A DNA stretch of 6,083 bases from a bacterium (GTDB taxonomy: Archaea > Thermoplasmatota > Thermoplasmata > Lutacidiplasmatales > UBA184). Location of the stretch: positions 1-6,083 of the forward strand of contig JAKBKR010000140.1 of assembly GCA_021832495.1 (NCBI GenBank), in the 5' to 3' direction. Positions 4,521 to 6,083 of the stretch are shown here, piece by piece. Made by a program: the position numbers and the translations under genes. Every line of letters starts with the position of its first letter. Position 1 is the first letter of the stretch. The notes beneath the pieces are model-generated. The model was not told the origin of the DNA. It saw only the letters and a list, made by a program, of their open reading frames with translations, and did not search any database.

Positions 4521-5432
4521 CTATTGATGCGGAGGGGCCAGTTCAGAACTTCCACCCCGATCAACACTATGGAGGAACGTGCGCACGAGCGCCATGTATT
4601 TAGCGCGCTCTTCCCAGAATCCGACATGTGAGCTTCGGGGAAGAACTACGAGCCGGGAGCCTGGGAGATGGTCTCGAATACGCTCACCTACCCGAGGCGT
4701 CACTTCATCGTACTTGCCGTGGACGAGGAGCGTGGGAACTGTGATCTTAGAGAGTTCAGCGGTGAATTCAATGTTCTTGATATTTCCGACTATGGTGAAC
4801 TCATTGGGACCATTCATCGTCAGGTAGACAGGCAAACTCACATGTTCTATAGAGTACGTCATCTCGGCGGGCCAGGGGTTCATCCGGCAAAGATGACGCC
4901 GGTAGAAGAATTGTACAGCCTCTAGATACTCCGCACTCCCAAAGTCCCCTGAAGCAGCATGCGATTCCAGCACATCACGAACCCGCTGAGGAAGGCTCTG
5001 TTTGAGTCGATTCATCTCGGCGATGGTGAAGGGAACATCGCTCAAGCCGCCCGTGCTGATGACACTCCGCAACTCCTCGTGGTGGAGCGTCACATACTTG
5101 AGAACTAGGAGACCGCCATAGCTAGACCCCATCAGGTGCACCGGGCCCTGACAAAGTTGTTGCCGAACATCATCCAGTACCTTGAGGTCGTGCTCCAACG
5201 TGAAGAGCTCCACCCCTTGAGGCAATTCCGAATGCCCACAACCGAGGGCGTCATAGAAAACAACACGATAGCCAAATTTTGCGAGATCAGCCAACGGAAG
5301 GAGGTAGTCGTGCGTCATTCCCGGTCCGCCATGGACACAAAGGATCGTCCCTAGGGCGCCATCCCCCACTTCCCGATGATAGATCGAATAACCATCTGAG
5401 GTCAGATATCCTTCACGAAACTCTTGTGGCAT
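4521..5432 (-). CDS. pip: Proline iminopeptidase (tricorn-interacting factor F1 type, alpha/beta hydrolase)
   Basis: The enzyme releases N-terminal residues, preferring proline, from short peptides. In Thermoplasma, factor F1 works downstream of the proteasome and tricorn protease in the cytoplasm. The 303-residue product shows the family order: HGGPGMTHDYL (oxyanion-hole HGGPG at 34-38), DALGCGHSE (61-69), nucleophile S104 in GSSYGG, a helical cap from about 130 to 220, D242 in GKYDEVTP and H269 in SSHVGFWE. The triad is thus S104-D242-H269. E211 (NGPNEF) and E243 occupy the positions that bind the substrate amino terminus in F1. The last 13 residues, after TFLHSV, extend past the family's usual end. 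No clear ribosome site precedes the ATG at 5432. Its upstream DNA is a TnpB relic, so its promoter must lie inside that relic or further upstream. Confidence 0.93.
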   Translation of the reverse strand: MPQEFREGYLTSDGYSIYHREVGDGALGTILCVHGGPGMTHDYLLPLADLAKFGYRVVFYDALGCGHSELPQGVELFTLEHDLKVLDDVRQQLCQGPVHLMGSSYGGLLVLKYVTLHHEELRSVISTGGLSDVPFTIAEMNRLKQSLPQRVRDVLESHAASGDFGSAEYLEAVQFFYRRHLCRMNPWPAEMTYSIEHVSLPVYLTMNGPNEFTIVGNIKNIEFTAELSKITVPTLLVHGKYDEVTPRVGERIRDHLPGSRLVVLPRSSHVGFWEERAKYMALVRTFLHSVDRGGSSELAPPHQ

Positions 5433-5441
5433 GGTAAAAAC

Positions 5442-6083
5442 TCAGCGCTTTGGCCCATCGCCGTTGGTGGTTAGTCCAATGGCGTACAGGTCCGTCGCTG
5501 ACTTGCGATTCTGCGAATCCACTCGCTGACGCGGGTGGGCCCTTCGACCCACCCGCTCCAGTGTTGGCAAACTCTCCCCGCGCGTTTGTCGCGCCGGCAC
5601 TGAACTGTGATGAATCTGGGTTCCCCCGTAGGCGTGTTTTGGTGATACGCGACCTTGATAAATCCGAGCCGGGATATCTTGACCCAGTGGGTCCCATCGA
5701 ACCGGTGTTCCCAAGACTCCTAAAATCGGTGGGACAAAGGAGAAGTTGTTCGTCTCCGGGTGGAACTGGGGATACCATGCCTTCTTCCCGCGATTCTCTA
5801 CCCTCCACCGAAGGAAGAATACCTTGTAGGCGAGGTCGAGACGTGCCATCTGGTCCCGACCCATGTGGGCCAGCATCTCGCTCAGTCCGTTGGAGTGGTT
5901 CTCCTTCTCCCATGCCGGCCAATCCAAGAGCATGCGCCCGGTGTCGATGAAGGACAGGCGGCGTTGTTCCTTCTTCCATGCATCCAGGCGCACTTCTCCG
6001 GCATGGTTCCAGAGGGAAATGAGGTCGGAGAGCCACTGGTCGAGAATGGGAAGTTGGTCACGGAGGAGATGGGCCGGGAATCG
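5442..6083 (-). pseudogene. tnpB: Decayed TnpB (IS200/IS605-IS607 OrfB) gene, RuvC core missing, 5' end outside window
   Basis: Read from the right edge on the minus strand, the frame ending at 5442 shows a TnpB N-terminal region: LLRDQLPILDQWLSDL, SLWNHAGEVRLDAW, DQMARLDLAYKVFFLRW, then GKKAWYPQFHPE, matching the NFF..GKK.GFPRF pattern of intact TnpB. After FSFVPP (near 5725) homology passes to another frame. There HRFDGTHWVKISRLGF and IKV (5707-5651), then GEPRFITVQ, match the beta-domain that normally precedes RuvC. A TAG at 5720-5722 marks the break. RuvC I-III with the D/E/D catalytic residues are absent. The next part of this second frame, RVCQHWSGWVEG...VSEW (5575-5519), resembles the C-terminal zinc finger with lost cysteines. 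DLYA (5492-5481, first frame) resembles the HDRDxNA end motif. This implies an internal deletion plus frameshifts. TnpB proteins are transposon-encoded RNA-guided nucleases; this copy cannot be active. Confidence 0.78.

Noticed and set aside
4295..4627. Minus-strand open frame running across the antisense of tRNA-Gln
   Set aside because: It is the familiar spurious frame produced opposite tRNA genes and overlaps the 3' end of the peptidase gene in another frame. The AAGGAGGTGAT site inside it is not followed by a usable start.
5444..5495. DLYAIGLTTNGDG near the end of the relic read as a RuvC-I motif
   Set aside because: It superficially resembles the DxG...T..DG pattern. However, it directly follows zinc-finger-like residues in the adjacent frame and fits the HDRDxNA C-terminal motif after two single-base losses, so it is more likely the C-terminus than the catalytic core.
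5413..6036. Long minus-strand open frame of about 207 codons overlapping the TnpB relic and the peptidase start
   Set aside because: Its translation is compositionally odd (Arg/Gly/Pro/Ser-rich) and has no motifs. The TnpB homology lies in the other two minus frames, and it runs into the confidently assigned peptidase N-terminus.

Overview
The window looks like a piece of an archaeal chromosome, most likely from the Thermoplasmatota. The evidence is an archaeal-type initiation factor aIF5B, a proline iminopeptidase closely resembling tricorn-interacting factor F1 of Thermoplasma, tRNA genes without an encoded CCA, and AT-rich TATA boxes about 25-35 bp upstream of most starts, with very short or no leaders. 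The phylum is inferred from recalled family resemblance, not from a search. The DNA is GC-rich apart from the promoter boxes.

Layout, left to right. The window opens with the N-terminus of a small membrane protein on the minus strand (1-125), cut by the edge and divergent from tRNA-Ser(GCT) (282-365, plus). Three plus-strand proteins follow: a Nudix-fold protein with a degenerate catalytic box (426-965), then two adjacent A-type iron-sulfur carrier (IscA/HesB) genes (1041-1415 and 1455-1868), each with its own TATA box. The second carrier is unusual, with a double-cysteine glycine-rich loop and a Cys/Gly-repeat tail. A membrane-anchored protein with an outer beta-rich domain (1925-2509) comes next. 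Its stop codon overlaps tail to tail with the minus-strand aIF5B gene (2504-4258). aIF5B diverges from tRNA-Gln(TTG) (4310-4382, plus) across only 51 bp. Beyond a 138-bp spacer holding an inverted repeat and a Shine-Dalgarno-like core lies the proline iminopeptidase gene (4521-5432, minus). The right end (5442-6083, minus) is a decayed TnpB gene (IS200/IS605-IS607 OrfB family): its N-terminal and first beta-domain regions are readable in two frames, and the RuvC catalytic core is missing.

Functionally, most of this is housekeeping: translation initiation, two tRNAs, peptide turnover and Fe-S cluster assembly, with a mobile-element relic at one side. The points most worth a second look are the divergent second A-type carrier, a perfect inverted repeat between the TATA box and start of the first carrier gene, the catalytically degenerate Nudix box, and the TnpB relic abutting the peptidase start. 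I found no CRISPR array, rRNA gene, integrase or convincing new multi-gene defence system.
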